Shown: positions 5,453 through 6,883 of the stretch, piece after piece
How positions within the stretch are numbered: the stretch's first letter is position 1
Layout of the letters: each line of letters starts with the position of its first letter
Source of the DNA: Chloroflexota bacterium
Lineage (GTDB): Bacteria; Chloroflexota; Anaerolineae; Ardenticatenales; Ardenticatenaceae
Length of the DNA: 6,883 nucleotides
Direction: 5' to 3'
NCBI GenBank assembly: GCA_003520455.1
Contig: DOUV01000483.1
Location: forward strand, 1-6,883
The notes under the pieces: model-generated
What the model was told of the DNA's origin: nothing
The model's database searches: none
Seen by the model: the letters and a program-made list of their open reading frames with translations, nothing else
Program-made: the position numbers and the translations under genes

Positions 5453-6430
5453 TCATGTTCCTCGGAGGACAGTGTCCGCTGCGGGCCCGAACGTCTTGAA
5501 GGCGAGGGCGGCTGCGCCGAGCAGCCCCGCATCGTCGCCGAGGGCCGCCAGGACGATATCGTAGGCGCCGCGGTAGGCCTCGAGCACGCGTTCGTTGGCG
5601 GCCTGTCGCATTGGCTCCAACAGGAGGTCGCCCGCGTTGGAAACGCCCCCGCCGATGACGAAACGTTGGGGCGCAAAGGTATGGACCAGGGTCGCGATCC
5701 CCATGCCGATGAAGGTGCCGGCCTCCTCCAGAATCCGGATCGAGAGCGCATCGCCCTCGCGGGCAGCGACAACGATCTGCTCGGTGCCGATGATTCCGTC
5801 CACTGCCTGGACGCTGCTTGGGAACCCGGCCCGCAGCAGTCCGGCCATGCGCCGCGCGATGGCCGGCCCCGAGCCCAACGCTTCGAGGTGGCCGCGCAGC
5901 CCGCAGCCACACTGCGGCCCATCTGGGACGATCAACATGTGGCCAAGCTCGGCGGCCAGCCCGCGCTGGCCGAGGAGCAGGTGGTCGTGGGTGATGACGC
6001 CGCCACCGATCCCAGTGCTGATCGTGAGGTAGATCATCTCGCTGTACCCAACCCCGGCGCCAAAGGTGTGCTCGCCCAGCGCGGCCAGGTTGGCGTCGTT
6101 CCCCAGGGCGACGGGGATGTCGGCTCGCTCACTCAGGATCTGTGCCAGAGGCACGACTCCCCAGCCAGGAAGGTTGGGTGGGTCGTGGATTGTGCCTCTG
6201 ATCTGGTCGACCGGCCCCGGCGCCGCGACGCCCACACCGAGCAAGGTCTCAGGCGGAGCCTTCCCGGCGACGTCTGTAATGGCCCGAGCCAGATTGGTGA
6301 AGACCACCTCTGGTCCCCGAGTGGCCTCGGTCCGGCGCTTAACATGCTCGACGACCTGGCCCGAGGCATCGACCAAAGCCGCACGCAGGTGGGTGCCGCC
6401 GAAATCGACAGCAATGACGAAATCAGCCAT
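5453..6430 (-). CDS. ROK-family sugar kinase, probably glucokinase
   Basis: 325 residues, the normal length for a ROK kinase without the N-terminal helix-turn-helix of ROK repressors. Seen: the ATP phosphate-binding motif AVDFGGTHLRAALVD (7-21), GVGVAAPGPVD (65-75), the NDAN motif with D112 expected to be the catalytic base, TISTGIGGGV (137-146), and the ROK signature ELGHM..GPQCGCGLRGHLEALGSG (161-188) with E161 and H164 as expected sugar and zinc ligands. FVIGGGVS (257-264) is the adenosine-binding end. Such enzymes phosphorylate glucose or related hexoses in the cytosol. Oddity: the third cysteine of the CxCGxxGC zinc motif is histidine (H181), a residue that could still bind zinc. The ATG at 6430 follows AGGAG with good spacing. 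A TACAAT (6520-6525, minus strand) could be a -10 element, but I see no matching -35. It lies 159 bases downstream of the ABC transporter gene on the same strand. N-acetylmannosamine kinase or fructokinase are alternatives. Confidence 0.9.
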   Translation of the reverse strand: MADFVIAVDFGGTHLRAALVDASGQVVEHVKRRTEATRGPEVVFTNLARAITDVAGKAPPETLLGVGVAAPGPVDQIRGTIHDPPNLPGWGVVPLAQILSERADIPVALGNDANLAALGEHTFGAGVGYSEMIYLTISTGIGGGVITHDHLLLGQRGLAAELGHMLIVPDGPQCGCGLRGHLEALGSGPAIARRMAGLLRAGFPSSVQAVDGIIGTEQIVVAAREGDALSIRILEEAGTFIGMGIATLVHTFAPQRFVIGGGVSNAGDLLLEPMRQAANERVLEAYRGAYDIVLAALGDDAGLLGAAALAFKTFGPAADTVLRGT

Positions 6431-6542
6431 GGTGTCTCCTGAAAAACATGAATGGTTGGCGACCGGAGACGATCAGGTAGCAAGGAGTAACGAGCGGTAC
6501 GTTTCTCCCCTGCTTCTCCATTGTAGCTGGCGTCGCAGGAGC

Positions 6543-6570
6543 CTTTTTGCTGCCTGCTGCTTGCTCCTTG
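6543..6570 (-). repeat. Low-complexity AGC/AAGG-rich stretch upstream of the kinase gene
   Basis: On the minus strand this 28-base stretch is built from loose repeats of GCA and AAGG/AAGC units, containing no complete codon pattern or protein signal. The end units AGGAGC (minus strand 6568-6563) and GCTCCT (6542-6537) can also pair as a 6-bp stem. A CAAGGAG at 6481-6487 is the inverted mate of CTCCTTG at 6564-6570. It lies just after the ABC ATPase stop, so it could help end that transcript. Confidence 0.35.
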
Positions 6571-6589
6571 TGGAGTCGCGACGCGGCTC

Positions 6590-6883
6590 TCAAGCTAACG
6601 CTTGCCAGAGCCGCTTGACGTACGCTTGAGCCGCGGGCGTGTAGCGCAGATCGGGCGTGCGCGGCCGCGGCAGTTCGATCGGCACGTTGGCGACGATCCG
6701 CCCCGGGCGCCGGCTCAGGGCCAGTACGCGATCGGCCACAAAGACAGCCTCGCCAATGTCGTGGGTCACCAGCGCCACCGTGGGGCGGCGGGCCTCCCAG
6801 AGCCGCAATAGCTCCAGGTTGAGTTCGCCCCGCAGAATCACGTCGAGTGCCCCGAAGGGTTCGTCCAGCAGGAGCAGCCGCGG
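6590..6883 (-). CDS. ABC transporter ATP-binding protein, nitrate/sulfonate/taurine type, C-terminal end (partial)
   Basis: The last 97 codons of a gene whose start lies right of the window; the frame is open to the edge. Seen: Walker B followed by the D-loop, LLLLDEPFGALD, in the first 14 codons; then the switch histidine in ALVTHDIGEAVFVADRV, the RPGRI segment and an IELPRPRTPDL tail, ending in YVKRLWQALA. The THDI.EA..-ADR and the short PRPR.PD tail without an extra regulatory domain are typical of ATPases of the SsuB/TauB/NrtD group. Family role: it powers import of nitrate, sulfonates, taurine or thiamine precursors across the inner membrane, together with a permease and a periplasmic or lipid-anchored binding protein, which would be expected further right. 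The Walker A and signature motifs are outside the window. Which substrate it serves cannot be told from this piece. It reads toward the kinase gene, 159 bases away, and a shared transcript is possible but not shown. Confidence 0.9.
   Translation of the reverse strand, partial: PRLLLLDEPFGALDVILRGELNLELLRLWEARRPTVALVTHDIGEAVFVADRVLALSRRPGRIVANVPIELPRPRTPDLRYTPAAQAYVKRLWQALA

Noticed and set aside
5351..6442. A 363-codon open frame on the plus strand opposite the ROK kinase.
   Set aside because: It is the antisense shadow of a complete kinase gene with all ROK motifs in order.

Overview
The window is a stretch of a high-GC bacterial chromosome holding ordinary metabolic genes. No rRNA, tRNA, CRISPR array, phage gene or intact insertion sequence is visible. 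The E1 component is split into alpha and beta genes followed by E2. This is the layout of acetoin, branched-chain and many pyruvate dehydrogenase complexes, not the single-chain AceE type of enteric bacteria. Codon use and gene families would suit a Chloroflexota-, Actinomycetota- or Deinococcota-like organism, but nothing here fixes the phylum.

Layout. The left edge (2-238, +) is the C-terminal end of a low-specificity L-threonine aldolase. It converges on a minus-strand operon read from right to left: E1 alpha (3669-2683), E1 beta (2655-1687) and E2 acyltransferase (1595-321). A bulged hairpin at 270-305 separates the two and may terminate both. The operon has no E3 (dihydrolipoamide dehydrogenase) gene inside the window. 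A strong 11-bp hairpin lies in the 91-base gap between E1 beta and E2.

Upstream of the operon is about 1 kb (3670-4699) with no recognisable gene. It contains several inverted repeats and a short block resembling part of the next gene. Then comes a lone plus-strand class I SAM-dependent methyltransferase (4700-5344) that looks less GC-rich than its neighbours. It converges on a minus-strand ROK-family sugar kinase (6430-5453), with a 7-bp hairpin between them. The right edge (6883-6590, -) is the C-terminal end of an ABC transporter ATPase of the nitrate/sulfonate/taurine type.

How the genes work together. Only the three dehydrogenase genes form a clear functional unit. E1 (alpha2beta2, thiamine diphosphate) decarboxylates or cleaves the substrate and passes the acyl group to the lipoyl arm of E2, which transfers it to CoA. 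E3 to re-oxidise the lipoyl group must come from elsewhere. The most distinctive feature is that E2 carries two tandem peripheral-subunit-binding domains (29 of 40 aligned residues identical). The E1 alpha active-site loop and the E2 lipoyl-lysine context are also non-canonical, so the substrate (pyruvate, acetoin or a branched-chain oxoacid) is left open. I did not find convincing evidence of a wholly new system.
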